Source: Ephemerocybe angulata | Taxonomy: Eukaryota; Basidiomycota; Agaricomycetes; Agaricales; Psathyrellaceae | Assembly: GCA_013368325.1 (NCBI GenBank) | Contig: JAACJK010000006.1 | Location: forward strand, 1-64,000 | DNA: 64,000 nucleotides | Direction: 5' to 3' | In this document: piece after piece, positions 31,981 through 44,968 of the stretch | Layout: each line of letters starts with the position of its first letter | How positions within the stretch are numbered: the stretch's first letter is position 1 | Translations under genes and position numbers: made by a program | The notes under the pieces: generated by a model | What the model was told of the DNA's origin: nothing | Seen by the model: the letters and a program-made list of their open reading frames with translations, nothing else | Databases searched by the model: none

Positions 31981-34037
31981 TCACCCATGTCTCGCGATTG
32001 AGTATACGCCCTGGTAGACTCCTCCAACGGGCTCAAGCAGAACTGTCAGCTCTAAAAAGCTGTGCTTCCCAAAGCAGAAAACGACGGCAACAACTTTGCT
32101 ATTTGGGCCGGCTAACCCAGACCGATATCGTTGGAACACCGAAGCATGTCGAGGTTTTAGAAACTCCGGCGGAGATGCAATGACCGCTCTGCTTGACCAT
32201 AGGACCTCGAGTGGTACTGAGCGAATAATGCCAATGGGGCTCGCCATTTCGCCCTGGCTGCAGTCGAGCTGCCCCGTTGTATCGAGTTTGCCACCTAGCA
32301 TCAAGACCGCGCCTTCCCCAGGTTCGCATTCGAAACCCGTTATGGCGTCCGCCACCAACTGTACGTGGAATTGCCGAACAGAGTGACTATACCATGTGCG
32401 CAAGGATCGTCGAACTATGTAGACCCAGAATATGTAAGCGTCAGGGTTCAGAGCTGAGGGAGAACTTGAGATCACCATACCAGCGTGATCGTGCCGTGCT
32501 TGTTTGCATTCACGGCTATGGAAAGCTTTCCAATCCTCGTCCTGGCATGCAGTCGAGCAGTATACGACCGAAGAGCAACTGGCACACTGTTGGGAAGGAG
32601 TACACTGCATCAGGCGCTCCTCACGGCGCACGCACTAAACCAACTTTAGCCAGCTATTTAGAGCACCACACCGAGGGCAAAGATACGGGTGGACTTACCG
32701 CCAGATTATCACAGATCGTGACCACCATACCTCCAAATTTCTGATATGCTTCGCAAAAGGACATCACCTGCTTCCAGCGAAATTCCCAGCGCTCATTCGT
32801 AGCTAAGCCACACCCTTTGAGGCTGGGTACCTTACCATCAGGATACATCCCAAGAAATCGGCTAATCACTCTTGGGTGGCTCAAGCCGCTAAGGAGCGAC
32901 ATTGTAGATAGATCCGCAAAATTGGAGGCAAGTTCAGTGCTCTTGGGGGCCCATGGCATAAGATGTGTCAGGAGAGGTATAATACCCCCTTCGAATAAAC
33001 TCTCCCAATTCCCGACTATGTGCGTCCTCGCACCCGCAGCCATGCAAAAAAGCACGTGGACACAGAGGCCCAGCCTTGGGAGCATGGTCGCGTGGCCCTT
33101 CTGGACGGTGATCGAAAGAGTATTGATAGCAGAGCAGAACTCCCGCAGGTAGTTGACGTCTCCAAAACCCCGATGTAGGTCTTCGCTGCTGGAGACCATT
33201 AGGCGGGAGAATATGCCGGAAAGAATGCGAAGGTATTCGATCGCGTGGGCTGGGCTGTCAGTCGCAGATGGGTCCTCGCTTGCAAGACGCGCCCGGCGAA
33301 GGATAGTCCACGCCAACCGCGGAACGAGCCGCTTCTCGATAATCCTGTTCAGAAAGATTTCGAGCCCATCTTCCTTGCTAAACACCGCGTGAAGCGCGTG
33401 CAGGATGGAGTGTGAGGTGATGTCGAGAAGCGGCTCTCCAGTGTTGTCGTCTATCCGGAACCAGAGCCGGAGGATAATGTCGATGCATCTCGGCGAAGAG
33501 ATGTACGCATCGTATACGCGATCGTCTAGGCTGAGGACTTGGTGGATCAAGGCTGCTGCACTGTTCCCGTAAGTATCCAGTATTCCAGCCAGCTTCCGGC
33601 CGGTTAGTTGGCGAGCCTTGTCAGGTATCAAGAGGAGGAAGCAGATCCAGCCACATAGGCCTTCCACGTTTTCGATAAGCGGGTCGACGAGGGCTGCCTT
33701 GAGAGTGAGAGGGGAGGCTGATTCTGGCTGCAGAAAAGCACAGTGTAGGAGTGCCATGCAGTCTAGAGCCCGATCTACTGGCTGTCGGAAGTCGCTTCAG
33801 TTGCGTTCGAGGCTAGGGACGAGTTCGGGGTGCAGGAACTTGAATGCTACTTTGAGGACTTCTATAGGATATTGTTCGCCATTGATCTTGTCTGCCAAGA
33901 GGCTCAGGTCACGAAGAGACCCAGTAGACGCCCGTTGGATTAGCTGTCGATCCGTTAAATGAGCATATCATCTGCCTTGGTTATCGACAGACCTCTGGAG
34001 TGATTGCAGTCGGTCTTTCTCTGGCCGATTTTCGCAT
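31981..34037 (-). CDS. MYND-type zinc-finger protein
   Basis: Start inferred at 34037 (MRKSARERPTAITPE), joined through a 51-nt intron to LIQRASTGSLRDL. The long helical N-terminal part is typical of Agaricomycete MYND proteins. A 39-nt GT-AG intron near 33783-33821 is needed to avoid an in-frame TGA; reading without it would break the gene. The MYND finger spans an intron near 32640-32690: CDNLAC, then QCASC, YCSTAC and HSREC supply the usual seven cysteines and one histidine. A C-terminal part (31981-32400) is hydrophobic/mixed with no motif. MYND domains mediate protein-protein contacts; target unknown. Confidence 0.8.
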
Positions 34038-34502
34038 TATAGGTACGATACCCAGAAAGCAGAGGGAAGTGGTAGGATCCAGGTGCTAATACCTAGTCCG
34101 TGAGCGTTATGGTGTTTGAATGGTCGTTGGTTGCTGGACAACCTTAGCAAACCCTGGCAAACCAGGCAAAAGCGCACCGTGACCGTGCGCCTGACTTTCA
34201 GACTCCGATTTTCTCCTAATTGAACAAACCCAGGCTAAAGCCCAGATAAGCGCCCATGATGAGCGCAGCCCGCCGGAGGTTAGCTTTAGGCGAAAACGCA
34301 TACTTACTCTGACATTCCTAGTGCCCAATCGCAATCATTATCGCCACCTGACTTAGCATCCAGATGACCCACCGCCAGTAATCAAAGAAGTTGGACTCTA
34401 GTGGCTCGAGCGGCTGAGAGGCGGGTTCCCACTTCCGTTGTTAAGGATATTACCAAGGGTATAATGACAATATAAATTATGGGTATCTATGACTCGATTT
34501 GC

Positions 34503-35871
34503 CTAAACCTGGGTGAAGTTTGTCAGCTCGAATGTCGATATAAGAACGGTTTGGACGTACTTTTCGACTTTGATTGACAATCCCTCTCTAGTACCCATCC
34601 TCTTTAGGCCCTTTAAAAGCTCTCCCTTCGCCCGAGCCCAGACTTTGTCCGGAAGCTCACAGTAGGTGACCTCAAATGTGATGCACACCTCCTCCAACTT
34701 TCCAAACGCAGGCTGTACCAATATCTCGTCTAGCTTCGCCCAGATATCCTTCTTCGTATACCCGAGAAGGGACTCCCGGATATCCAAATCCTCTTCATCT
34801 TCTCCATCGATTCGTCGGAAATCGAATTCTAGGTTCAGCCTCCGCAGTTTGACCTCGTTCTCCGTGCGCGAGAGAGTATCGAGCTCTTTGAGGAGATAAG
34901 GAACGGGGTTGTGGGCTTCGTGGTCGAAGAAGTGGAATACTCCGATGAGCGTGAAGGTGTGCAGCTCCCGAAAGTGAGTGAGAGCAAGTACTTCTGGTGG
35001 GAAGGGTGAAGTCATGGGATGGTCGAGGGGTTGAAAGGAATCTTGGTGCACGGTATATTTTTCGACGATTGGTGCGCTGCATTTCAGCAGGTCGGTCCAT
35101 CCGTCCGCCATGTCTTCGTTCCAACCAATTGTTCCAATCCAGAGCTCCCTCGGGCTTGTTATTCGTCGCGCCACGTCCATCTTCAGGGAGCTGAAGATCA
35201 ATGATCTAATAATGCTGCCGCAGGCGGTGAAGTCGAGGAGCTGCAGTCGTTGGGGGTCGTCTATCGCCAAAGGTGTAGGGAGTTGGGTACAAGCAGCCCG
35301 CCCTGGTTTGACGTAAGGAGTAACGTCCTTCAGCACGAGCTCTTTGATCGAGGAGAATGTGGTAAAGTCACATGGACATGTGTCCATGGTAAGGGCAGTG
35401 AGTTCAATGCGGGTGACCGAGGGTTGAGCCATCAGGTCAAGGATGGCATTGAACAGAAGTTTCGGCACGTCTCTTAAGCCCAAGGCCATCGCCCCATCTA
35501 CGGCCATTTCCTTCACGGAAGTGAGGAGAGAAATGGCCGAGGCAATGCTCTTGCTGCAAGCTGTGGATTTGCCTATCCAGGCGGTATCCGCGTCCTCGTT
35601 CGCCATGCTGAAGCGCGTGATGTACCGTTGGAGTGCGGGTTTCTTCTCCAAAAGCGCCTAGATTCAAGCAACGGAGTCCGGGCTTATGGCTACCCAGAGA
35701 AAGTTCCTGAAACAGCCAGTGTCGAGTACGGGGGTACCACGCGTGACCCAGAAGGCCAGCCGGTCCCAGGTCCTCGAACTCCAACTGGTCAATGACGAGA
35801 TTTATGAGCTCCTGAGGAAGCCTGAAGGGCCCCTTGGCCTTTGAGGCTCGTGTTTGTCGCGTCTGAGGCAT
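34503..35871 (-). CDS. F-box protein with an unresolved frame change
   Basis: Starts at ATG 35871 (MPQTRQTRASK). The F-box-like segment RLPQELINLVIDQLEFEDL continues to RHWLFQELSLG. The downstream frame (KPALQRYITRF to stop at 34503) is a good leucine-rich C-terminal body (SIKELVLKDV, VKLRRLNLEF, KLEEVCITFE). The obvious 36-nt intron near 35643-35684 (GTAGCC...TCTAG) is a multiple of three and does not bring the two frames together; the match is out by one base. Either an unusual splice junction or a single-base lesion or error lies between about 35640 and 35690. Confidence 0.7.
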
Positions 35872-36361
35872 AGTGGGGAGAGCGAGGAAGCTGAGGAGAT
35901 TCGACAAAGTTCAGGTTGCGACGGGACCGAGTTCCAACCTTCCAACTTCCAACAAACTGCGGAACGTGAACTTGGGTTCCACGGTGGAAACACTAAACAT
36001 TAGTCAGCAATACACTGAGAGCTTGAGATCACGGAAAGCGCATATCAAGGTTGTATGAGCCAGCATCTATGTGTATCCCGCACTGGCATCTCTCATCTCG
36101 GTACCGACAGAAGAAATGACCAGCGTTAAGGCGTTGAGGGCCTCACGCGTTTGCCCCTGTCCTCCGTCGGGCGCTTAAATTAGCACGTGGCACATGATGT
36201 AATCGGTGGTTTAATCGAAGCGGCGCCCGAAAAGACCTACTCCGATCCAACGTCTGCCATCTGGCGGCAAACACCCTAGCCAGTTTGAACTGAACCGTCT
36301 GAACCTCTCCTTCTCCCCCACGACTACCGAGCGTCCGAAGTATCGAAGAGAAGCCCAAAAT

Positions 36362-38032
36362 ATGGTCTTTCAGTACAGCAGTGGGTCTCCTAGGGCTTTT
36401 AATCTAAAGTCTTCTGCTAATTCGACGGCTGCCATGTAGGCCCTGTTAGGAGGAACGGGAAAGGAGAGAATCTTGACCCGTTTCCGAACGAGATATACGC
36501 AGAGATACTGCACTACGTTCAGCCAGATCGGCAGGATAACGCCGAGTACCACCGACAGCTGTCGAAGATTGCTCTAGTCTGCCGCTACTTCTGTTTTCTC
36601 ATGGTTCCCCGCCTCTTCGACACCCTCATATTCGACGGCTCTACGGAGGCGAAAGGGCCCACTCCTAACTATTCTGGCTTCTGCCGGTCGATTATCAAGG
36701 ACGAAGGCCAGGCGCGTGAACTGGCGAAATACGTTCGTACCTGTCGCGTGTTGAACTGGCTACCTGACGAGGGGTTCGGGCAAATCTCGAGTGCTGCAGC
36801 GAGCTTCCTGAAACTCCACTTCTCCGCCATGGTCTTCATGGAGAATCTCTCCAGCCTCATTATCGACAAGATAATTCTAACTTCGCAAGTCCTTCGCGCG
36901 CTTTCTGAATTGAAGAAACTCAAGCACCTTGAATTGACCGACTTCAAGGAAATGAAGGGGTGCCGGGCGGGTGACTACAAGAAGCTCGCCTGCCTGCGGC
37001 TGACAACCCTCAAGATGCATAACTCGAATGACAAACCCGCCTTTGACTGGGCCAATTACAAGCAGCTTGGCCAAGCTTTCGACTACAGTCACCTGGAGAC
37101 GCTCTTGACCTCGATTCCGTCATCAGTCACAGTTATCCAGAAGTCTACCCATCCTTCGCCCCTTCGTACTCTCGAGCTCAAACTTTATAATCTCCAAGAA
37201 GTTACCTTGGACACATCCCTATTCCGTCGACTTCCGGAGTTGCGCAGATTCGAGATTGCGCCGACTGGATATAATCAATTGGCGGGTGTGGTGTTGAAAC
37301 CGTCCGACATCCCGCTTCTTGAGGACGTGGAATGCCTTCCAGCCCACCTGGCGCTTCTCGTTCCTGGGCGCCCTGTGTCTCGGGTCACAATCACTCTCAG
37401 CCCACGGTCCTTCCAATATGCGCCGCAGTCTCCCGCCTTCCTCGAGCCACTCGCGCGATCGACGGCGGCGGCTATCAACTTATCTCTTCCCTTCACCTGG
37501 TTCGCCCATTATATCGAGGCGGCGCATAGCTATCTCGCCAAGGTCAACAAGCTCAGATTGTTTTGCCTCTATCGGGATCTCGATACGAACCCAGAAGTGA
37601 GTGGCTTTTCGGATAATCTTATAGTATGTCTAACTTCCAAACGCTCGGCTTGGAAAGATTCTCAAAACGCTTGCCACGGCCATCCCAATGTTACCTCAAA
37701 TTCGCCATATCCAAGCAGAACCCGGACCTGGGTGGATGGGGATCATCCCTACCACCTTTGACAAGATCAATTTGAAGGAGCAGGCAGCAATACTATCTGG
37801 AATTCCTTCTTCGAGTAAAGTCGAGGATCTCCAGCTCGGCCTTATCAAATGGTCAAGAGATCGGGATGGGAAATGGACTCCCTCGTTCGAAGACGAATTG
37901 CGCGATTCCCTCGAAACCCAACTGGAAAAGGTTTCCAACTGGGCAGATTATCTCGAGCGCTCGGACCTTGAGGACTACATGAAGAACCTCTTCGCCTGCC
38001 CGACGTCGGAATCGTCATCTGAGAGTAAGTGA
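36362..38032 (+). CDS. F-box / LRR-like protein
   Basis: Proposed exons 36362-36380, 36464-37596 and 37658-38032 close in phase at 508 residues. The first exon (MVFQYS) is a weak call. After it PFPNEIYAEILHYV...KIALVCRYFCFLMVPRLFDTLIF matches an F-box-like start. Leucine-rich segments follow (LKKLKHLELTDF, LACLRLTTLKMH, LRTLELKLYNLQEV). Exon 3 begins ILKTLATAIPMLPQIRHIQ and ends in a serine-rich tail. Likely SCF adaptor. Confidence 0.75.
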
Positions 38033-38766
38033 CGAAGGTCAAGAGGCATCGGGCATATGGTGGGGTCGCAATGTATGTATCCATTTCCCTGAACAGATGG
38101 GAGGCAACAATGAGGAGATGGAAGATGGTTTGTGATATGACATATCTGATTCTACGTTCGACTTGGCATTCAATGCTATGACCAATTATTACTCGTCCTT
38201 TCTTCTGAGAAGCACCTACCTTAGTATACATATACAGTTTGGACAAATTCTACAGTCATTTCATTACTTGGATCCCATGAAAGCCGGATTAGAACATACG
38301 TCGGCAATAAAATGGTTGGTGACCTTGATAGCTCCCTAGGAGTCGGGGACGTTACGATGTAATAAATGTTTGTTGAGTTATACCAGCTTAGCTGGGGCCG
38401 TAGAAGGCCGTAGAGCGCCTCGGCTCTCAACTTGGCACCCGGCATGCTACGACCCATCGATTATACTGCACTTCATTTCAGGGGTTTTGTTGTGGACGCC
38501 GGGCCGTCGCAGGGTAAGCCCCGAACATGATCCACCCCGAGTCCCCCTTTCCAATCCATCCGACACTTACCGAAGAACGTTTATCCTTAGCAAGATATTA
38601 TACTTCTTCACAATCGAAGCTGTACGTTAGGGACCCATTCGAGCCGGATCCACCTCAGGGGTCTCATATTCCGAAGCTACAATCGGAAAAATCGGCTATG
38701 TCATTGTCATTTCCGCACGTGCAACCCCAGAGTTAGCGATTCTTACATCATCCCGCCGCAACCGCG

Positions 38767-38773
38767 TATATAT
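38767..38773 (+). promoter_or_regulatory. TATA-like box of the transaldolase gene
   Basis: TATATAT sits 56 bp upstream of the transaldolase start codon, followed by pyrimidine-rich sequence (TTTCTTCCTACCTCC), as in many highly expressed basidiomycete genes. Confidence 0.55.
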
Positions 38774-38828
38774 CAGCGATCCCCACAGCGATCCTGGTTT
38801 CTTCCTACCTCCATACTTCTAACACATC

Positions 38829-40170
38829 ATGCCTACCTCGCTCGATCTGCTCAAGGCCACCGGCACCGTCGTCGTCTCTGACTCTGGCGACTTCGAATGT
38901 AAGCTTATCTCGCCCGATAATCGTCGGACTTACTGCTCACGACGATGTTTCAGCTATCGATACCTACAAGCCCCAGGTAAATAGCGATTCAGCGCCCGGA
39001 GACAGTGGAAGGCTTTGTATCGATTACTGATATCGCGTTGCTCAGGATGCGACCACCAACCCCACGTTGATCCTTGCAGCCGCCAACAAGCCCCAATACG
39101 CAAAGCTGACCGAAGCCGCCATCCAGCATGGAAAGTCAAAGGGTGGAAGCCTCGAGCAGCAGGCCGACGCCGCTATGGACAGGCTCGTGAGTTACCCAGC
39201 TTTAATTCAGTGGGAGCATCTCTCATATCTTTGGTCATAGCTCGTCGAGTTCGGCAAGGCGATTCTCGCCATCATCCCCGGTCGCGTCTCCACAGAGGTC
39301 GATGCTCGCCTTTCGTTCGATAAGGAGGGCACAAAGGCCAAGGTAATCTCGATCGCCGCGTCTACGAGCTCGCTCAATTCTGACGTCGCTTCATTATAGG
39401 CCAAGGAGTTGATCGCCTTGTACGAATCCGTCGGCATCAAGAAGGAGCGCGTTCTTATCAAGATCGCTTCCACCTGGGAGGGTATCCAAGCCGCCCGTGA
39501 ACTCGAGCGCGACGACGGTATCCACTGTAACCTCACTCTCCTCTTTGGCTTCGGTCAGGCTGTTGCTTGCGCTGAGGCTGGCGTCACTCTCATCTCACCC
39601 TTCGTCGGTCGTGTATGTGATTTACCCCTAAGTATGCTTCGCCTACTCATTTGCGCTTCCATTAGATCCTCGACTGGTACAAGAAGAACACCGGTAAGGA
39701 CTACCAAGGTGATGAGGACCCTGGTGTTCAGTCCGTGAAGAAGATCTTCAACTACTACAAGCAGCACCACTACAAGACCATCGTCATGGGTGCCTCTTTC
39801 CGTAACATCGGCGAGATCAAGGCCTTGGCGGGTTGCGACTTCCTCACCATCGCCCCTGCACTGTTGGAGGAGCTGAAGAACTCGAACGAGCCCGTTCCCA
39901 AAAAGCTTGATTCCGAGCACGGTGCGTCATCTCCTCAGACCGGCCCGATTATTGGTATACTGATCCGCGTTCCGTTCCCTCGGGTGCATTCCTTCAGCTC
40001 TCCAAGGACAGCCTATTGACAAGGTTTCATACATTAACAACGAGCCTGAGTTCCGCTGGACCCTCCTTCAGGACCAGATGGCCTTCGACAAGCTCCACGA
40101 GGGCATCAAGAAGTTCGCTGAGGATGGTCAGACTCTTAAGAACCTCCTCAAGTCGAAGATCAGCGCTTAA
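38829..40170 (+). CDS. TAL1: Transaldolase
   Basis: Cytosolic transaldolase of the non-oxidative pentose phosphate pathway; moves a dihydroxyacetone unit from sedoheptulose 7-phosphate to glyceraldehyde 3-phosphate. Opens [20 protein letters not shown] and is interrupted by at least six short introns (first at about 38901-38952). Diagnostic segments: [13 protein letters not shown], the Schiff-base lysine in [39 protein letters not shown] and [14 protein letters not shown]. Ends in KSKISA at 40170. Length near 320 residues fits the family. Codon use is strongly biased to C/G third positions, suggesting high expression. Confidence 0.97.
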
Positions 40171-42611
40171 ATGCCCCTGCGAGCGCCAATCTCTTACGTG
40201 TGGATTTCGCGGTCAAAAAGGTTGGTAGTATAATTCAAATGTATATCTAGACATGTAATACCAGTGGTTTCATCTACCATTCAGTTGTGCATTCTCTCTT
40301 CATCCTGCAGGGGATACCTGGATTCAATTGGTTGGGGCAGTGCCTCTTGTGACTTGTCGACATTCTCCTGAATTAGGTCCCCAATGACGCGGCGACGTGG
40401 CTCTATTGTGCGACGCTGCTACCAGCCAAAAGCCAAGGCTGTTTACATCCGCAGAGCGCGTATTGTATGGGCGCGCGTTGGTCCATTGTCAATGATGTAT
40501 CGGAATGATTGGCGTGGAGCGAATGAGGACTATGAGGCGTCGCCGCGCCGTACGTCATATCAGCCATCCGAGTTTACGCAACGAATCTAGAGTGTAACGA
40601 TCTACTCTTATATCGAGAATTTTGCCTGAAACTGATTCGGAGGTACGGTCGTTGAGGATGTCTTCGACGGAATATTTCTGCTTGGAGAAAACGGATTTTC
40701 TGTCCCATACGTCGCTCCATTGAACCACGCGTTATAAAGCATTATCCCGACTCTTATCGACGGCGAAGCAATTAATCGCGCATCTACCCAGTCTTTAACG
40801 TCACGAATTATTGTCTACATTTGAAACAGCGGACTCTGTGATTGGGAAATGCCTTTTCACGGCTTCAGATGTATAACGGGCGCATTCGAGTTCGGGGCTT
40901 CCAAGCGTTCCCGCTTGACTCGGGGGAGCGCGTTTCACTATCCCTTGACGCTTGAATGTACGTCAAGCCTACGAGGCGACCTCTGCCATCAATCACCATT
41001 CTAGTCGAACGCAGGCTGCCATGGTGTGCGTGCCAGTGGCGAGGTCGTCAGGCCAACACAAATAGATAGGCAGACAGGCAGCTTGCAGATCATTACCCAG
41101 AGGGGGTGATATGATATGTGTGGGCGCGGTTCAGATCAAATCGTAGCCCAGGAAGGACGGCGCTAATCTGGCTCCGCTCAGCATCATTCGCGATGCTTAT
41201 TATCATCCATAATCTCCGAGCGTTTGGACCTGTGCTTCCCAGAAAATAACAAAGGCCATCGAGTACCTGGCGCCTCGAGGGATGTGGGTCGAGCGGTTGA
41301 GGGGGTGTGAGTCATCTGCGGCGCTATTGTTGAGTGTACTAGTGATCAGGAATGAGAACTCAATCAATACTTTTGTTTTTCCTGCGAAGACCGTCGTCTG
41401 CCGGGAAACTGATATGTTGTGTCAACCAATGCGCATACATCTGTAATTCCTGACTATAGATATATGACCTCAGGCCACCTTGGTATGGGATACTATCCGG
41501 TGGTACCGTCGAAAGACTCAAAGGCGGTGATTGCTGTGCAACTTGCTTAACAGCTTTAGAAAACGTGTTCGTTTCCCTCTTATTTCCATGACTAAAATCC
41601 CCAAAGTGTGTGATTCCACTGCCCACAGTACTTTTGATGCTCACAGATATATTACAGGTAGAGAACAAGGTGTCGGTGTAGAATTTCAGACGAAATTGCT
41701 CGGACGAAGAACATACCGATGGGCTTTGATGGATCGGGTTCGAAAGTGGTATCCTTTCCTTTTTGGGAAGGTCGCGAACACTGAGGTCTCCGTCCAAAGG
41801 TCGGACACTGCCTTTCGCCTTGCTCATCGTTCAATAATCTCGGGTAAAGCGGTGGCTGTTGCGGCTGTAGCTATGATATCGCCAGAATATGTGCCTCAAA
41901 ACCCAAGGACGTCCTAGTTTCTTGTTCATCGGTGACGATATTTCCAGTGCCCCGCTGCCGCGCCGCGCGCTTAACGTTACGACTGACTCGCTCGCTTTCC
42001 CTCAAGGGGAAGGCGAGCGCGTAGCTCGCAGTGGCGTACAGAAAGAGAACAACGCAGGCTAACGATAAATTCCTTGTCTATGAATCAGTGTAGTTGGCAG
42101 GGTAGGGGTTCTTTCTCGCGTATCGTACTTCGGGGAATGATGAGGCGCTGGTCCGGTTGGTAGGTAGGGTAGACAACGGTATTGAAGCTGGAATTATCGG
42201 ACTGGGCCCGGTATGTGCAGCGGAACCCTCTAGGGAGTTACCACTGCCCCTGTTTCATGCCTCTGTTAAGCAAGTTAAGAATTAAGATAGTGATTGTGGC
42301 AGTATGGCAGCCGGTATGAGAACAAGCGGGCGGGGAGTTGGCTGGATATGCGGGTTGTGTGTACGTGGCCAAGGCCATGGATCTGGTGAGGACTACTCAG
42401 GACCTGCATGACTAGATCTGACTGGACATACGCCCGAATCTGCGTTTTGGTGATCTCCACTAGATACTTTCTATGGGGATGCGATTGGTACGAGTACACG
42501 GAGAGAGCTGTTTATAAGGACTCGTGGAGCGTGCGTATGACTCTTGATTTAACATCGCGTTCCGGAAGCTTCTTCGACTCGATCCCGGATTGCAATAAAA
42601 GGCCGCTAGCT
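40171..42611. other. Long intergenic region with one hairpin
   Basis: 2.4 kb without a recognised gene. A minus-strand frame at 41360-41827 has an ATG but no family or splice support. A strong inverted repeat lies at 41989-42019 (CGCTCGCTTTCCC / GGGGAAGGCGAGCG, one mismatch and one G-T pair). Confidence 0.45.
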
Positions 42612-43438
42612 ATGTCGGCATATCATTCCTCGTCATCTAGAGTCCCTCCCATGCTTACCCTGTATGACATTCCCGGGCAGACCCCGCAGCCATGGGCTCC
42701 TAACATCTGGCGCATACGGTACGTGCTCTCTACTCTAAGGGGTCACGGCGATGAGTTTAACTCTGTGTCTCGAAAAGGTTTATCCTCAACTTCAAGCGCC
42801 TACGATACCGAACAGTCTGGATCGATTTCCCGGAGGTAGAATCAACCCTCGCCTCTATGGGTGCGCCGCCCTCAGGTGTGGGGAGCAGCGGCAAGCCCAT
42901 CTACACCCTCCCCGTACTCGTTGACCCGACAAACAACCCACGCGCACCAAAGGTGCTATCAAACCCCAACGTCATTGCCGAGTACCTCGAATCAGCCTAT
43001 CCCGCGCGGCCCGTCTTCCCAGAAGGCTCGCGTGCTATGCAGACAATGTTCGTGCACTACATCCAGGACGTCTTCTGCAAGCCCCTCCTCCCCATCATGG
43101 TCCCCCTGTCGCACCAGCAGCTGCCCGAACGCTCGCAAGCGCACTTCCGTGGGGGCATGCCCACGGTTCTGACGGGGCCGCAGAGAGATATGGCGTGGAA
43201 AGCCGTGAAGGACCAGTTTGACTTCTTGGCGGCTATTCTGGATAAGAACACCGGAGATGGGGACGGGGTTGTGGCGATGGGATATGACGTGTCGTACACG
43301 GACTTTGCACTGTGCTCGGTCTTGATCTGGATACAGCGGATGGCTGCGCAGGATGGGTGGGCAAGGGTGAGGACGTGGAATGGAGGAAGGTGGCAAAGAC
43401 TGTGGGAGAGATGCAGAGAGTACATGGACGAGATGTAG
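42612..43438 (+). CDS. Glutathione S-transferase-like protein
   Basis: Exons 42612-42718 and 42778-43438 (59-nt intron), 255 residues. The N-terminal thioredoxin-fold region reads LTLYDIPGQTPQPWAPNIWRIRFILNF in segments split by the intron, then RYRTVWIDFPEVE. YTLPVLVDP and LSNPNVIAEYLE give the cis-proline and the NV-A-YL helix typical of the GST fold. The C-terminal part is all-helical. This resembles fungal UstS/beta-etherase-like GSTs common in wood- and litter-decay fungi. Role in detoxification is inferred from family; substrate unknown. Confidence 0.87.
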
Positions 43439-44968
43439 ATCGAAGATAGCGGGTTCTTGGTTTCTTCTGTCAAGCAAAGACTGGACTGACATATGACGAT
43501 GGCATCACATTACACTATTTATCGTAGTTTTAACTTACGAAGCGCACACCATTGCATCGGTAGCATAAATTATAGGGCCCTAGCATTACTTCAATGGCAT
43601 TCACTCCTGTAACAAGCAGGGAATGAACTAACCTTGCTTCCGCATCAATATCTGGAGGGCAAAAGATTTTTTCGCTGCTTTAGCCCGCAGCGGTGGGGGG
43701 TGATAATGAGAGACACACATAAAAGTCAAGGCCTCTTCGTCTGGTTCGGTATTAATCAACTTTGTTATAATGGAAGATTACGAGAGTAACGAACGTACCA
43801 GGATCATGCACAGATTCCCAACACGCCGATACAGATACCGCAGGAGATGCGTTCCCGCGTGTTAAGCGCTGCGCTATGAGTAGGACACGGTTAAAGGTGA
43901 GCCGGCGCTAAAGATATATCACACCTCGACTGATAGACAGATGGCTCACACCGACGTGGTCCGGATCGGGTCTGGAGCTAACCACCGTTTACCTCGAAAG
44001 CCGTCAGCCCAGTTCCCCAAATTCTCACCGAAATACACGTCTCAAAAGGTCCAGTAAACCTGAAGTTTCGGCGCTAATACCCTTGTTCATAGAATTCCAA
44101 CCGCCGAAGAGCCCTGGGAGGCCGAATATCCCTACCTTGGGAAGGTTTATGACCACCAAGGTTATAATTCTGGGCCGCCAAGCTTCCTAGTTCGTTGAGC
44201 ACTTCTATATGACTTTGCAGGAGAGTTGCAAGGAGTAGCCGCCATGTCCGGCAGGTACAGTCCCGTGTCCCCTAGACGTTTCATGCCAATGACCCCCAAT
44301 GACTGTCTTCGGAGAGTTTAGCGCTCAGGCTATGCCTATGACGTGGTTAGGACATGACTGGGAAAGACTTCATGGGCACACCTCGGAATTTCTAGTTCTA
44401 TTGTCGGGTCCGTGCAAAAAGTCCACGCAGGGTGATCCGTCGTGCTGCTAGGATACGATATTTGAGGAGCTCTCATCTTCCTCCACTGATAATAGGCGCT
44501 GGCCGAATGACATTAAGGGTATCGCGGTACCGATGGTGGGTATTCAAACCAAATGTTTCTTCCTTGAATTCGTTGGCTGCGCAAGGAGTTTAGCCCAATC
44601 TTACTATCGCAATCCAGAAGCTGGTCAGTGCGACGAGGTTGGCTTTCCTTTCAATTAGATGTTCAGGTTCGATTGGGAAGTGAAGGCAGAGGGTAGGGGT
44701 GGGTCCTAATATCGTGTCCTTGGGTAGATTCACCCCTCGGATCTTCAAGTATATCTGAAATTCAGTTGATTTAGAGCGAATTCATGGATGCACCAATGAG
44801 TTCACGGTACCTGGTTCCTGGCGACATGAGAGTTCAGGCCAAGTTCAGGCTAATGATAGCGAGCTGGCCGTTGGCGGTGATGGCGGCGATGCCAAAACCA
44901 GCCCAGCCACAACTTCCGCGCTGACCATCACGACGAGCAACGTCCTCTATGGGCATTCCACAACTATA
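43439..44968. other. Intergenic region, no open frames of note
   Basis: 1.5 kb with almost no open reading frame on either strand and no RNA signature recognised. The right end must contain the promoter of the 44969 gene. Confidence 0.5.

Noticed and set aside
41360..41827. Minus-strand ORF of 155 residues
   Set aside because: Has an ATG but no recognisable domain, no intron evidence and a competing open plus strand.
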